Source of the DNA: Chloroflexota bacterium
GTDB taxonomy: Bacteria; Chloroflexota; Anaerolineae; Anaerolineales; Villigracilaceae
Length of the DNA: 33,096 bases
Direction: 5' to 3'
Assembly: GCA_016235445.1 (NCBI GenBank)
Contig: JACRLB010000012.1
Location: forward strand, 1 to 33,096
Shown here: positions 32,694-33,096 of the stretch, one piece after another
Position numbering within the stretch: the first letter of the stretch is position 1
Layout of the letters: each line of letters opens with the position of its first letter
The notes under the pieces: model-generated
What the model saw: only the letters and a program-made list of their open reading frames with translations
Database searches by the model: none
Told to the model about the DNA's origin: nothing
Translations under genes and position numbers: made by a program

Positions 32694-33096
32694 TTTTTTT
32701 CTCGCGGTAGCGCACAACTCGATATAAGGCAATGCTGACCGCGAACATCGCCGCCGATATAACTAGCGCAAGCGGGTCGAGCGTTACGCTTTGAGATGCA
32801 AAATCGCCCTTGATGGACGCGCCCAACATGCCAAATGAAATCGTGCCAGGGATACTGCCCAAAACCGTCGCCAGCATAAACCAGCCCAGGTCAATGTGCA
32901 GAAAGCCTGAAAAATAACTGACCAGGTCATACGGTAAAAAGAGAAAACGCAGAATCAGGGTGGTTTGAAAACCATCTTTACGCAGGCGGTTGGCATATTT
33001 CCCAACCAGATTATCATCATTGATATTTTGTAAAAAACTGCCGCCAAAAAATCGTCCGATAAAATAAGCGATCATCGAAGACAGGTTGCTGGCAAC
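32683..33096 (-). CDS. TVP38/TMEM64-like membrane protein, N-terminus beyond the window
   Basis: The open frame runs in from the right edge (VASNLSSMIAYFIGRFFGG) and ends at 32683. It aligns with the TVP38 protein at 15187: ASN-SS-IAYF-G-FFG, RF-FLPYD-VSY-(S/A)GFL, and LGSIPGT. At least 138 residues are visible, with three to four membrane segments (for example LALVISAAMFAVSIALYRVV). It overlaps the end of the convergent selenoprotein gene by 11 bases. It is a paralogue, not a copy, since the residues differ at many positions. Confidence 0.88.
   Translation of the reverse strand, partial: VASNLSSMIAYFIGRFFGGSFLQNINDDNLVGKYANRLRKDGFQTTLILRFLFLPYDLVSYFSGFLHIDLGWFMLATVLGSIPGTISFGMLGASIKGDFASQSVTLDPLALVISAAMFAVSIALYRVVRYREKKISP

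Overview
The window looks like a chromosomal segment of an uncultured Chloroflexota bacterium, most likely class Anaerolineae. This is inferred from gene content (YnjB-type ABC cassette, DUF3179 and PCYCGC lipoproteins, TVP38 plus mercuric-reductase-like pairs), from moderate GC, and from many short inverted repeats scattered between and inside genes. No rRNA, tRNA or CRISPR array was recognised.

Layout. 1-140: end of an insertion sequence with the first codons of a transposase on the minus strand. 191-3314: UvrD-like helicase and an unknown lipoprotein. 3414-7842 (minus): SWIM/SNF2 helicase and an unknown partner. 8015-13732 (plus): a copper and cell-envelope redox block with a CPx ATPase, a methyltransferase, a cupredoxin, a PCYCGC lipoprotein, a cupredoxin-cytochrome c fusion and a DUF1573-like selenoprotein. 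13880-15073 (minus): DUF3179 lipoprotein. 15187-17347: TVP38 membrane protein and a MerA-like flavoprotein. 17493-21682: ABC transporter of the YnjBCD type with a split permease. 21757-24361: DsbA-like protein, a TetR regulator with a clear operator, a Cys-type deiodinase-like redoxin, and a broken dsbA copy. 24481-25563: small orphan genes. 25855-27096: MerR, a MerF-like transporter and a 2Fe-2S metallochaperone behind a classic 19-bp-spacer MerR promoter. 31538-27102 (minus): DUF1684, thioredoxin, halogenase-like flavoprotein, CDP-alcohol phosphatidyltransferase, a peroxiredoxin-like selenoprotein and a membrane protein. 31717-32693: a small unknown protein and a deiodinase-like selenoprotein. 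The right edge cuts a second TVP38 gene (minus).

The most notable content is three genes that ordinary gene calling breaks at an in-frame UGA: 13274-13732, 27699-28235 (minus) and 32073-32693. In each, the frame stays open after the UGA, the UGA sits at the expected redox position of a thioredoxin-like or DUF1573-like family (GCU, UIPC, UPYC), and a hairpin with G in the first two loop bases lies 18-26 nt downstream, as expected for a bacterial SECIS. A Cys homologue of the third protein is encoded at 23165-24016.

Other points are short inverted-repeat elements that have entered coding sequences in frame (CopA twice, the ABC ATPase, the ends of two further proteins), several promoters placed so that transcripts would be leaderless, and a TetR-operator-redoxin unit. 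Together the genes suggest metal handling (Cu, possibly Hg) and thiol/selenol redox defence.
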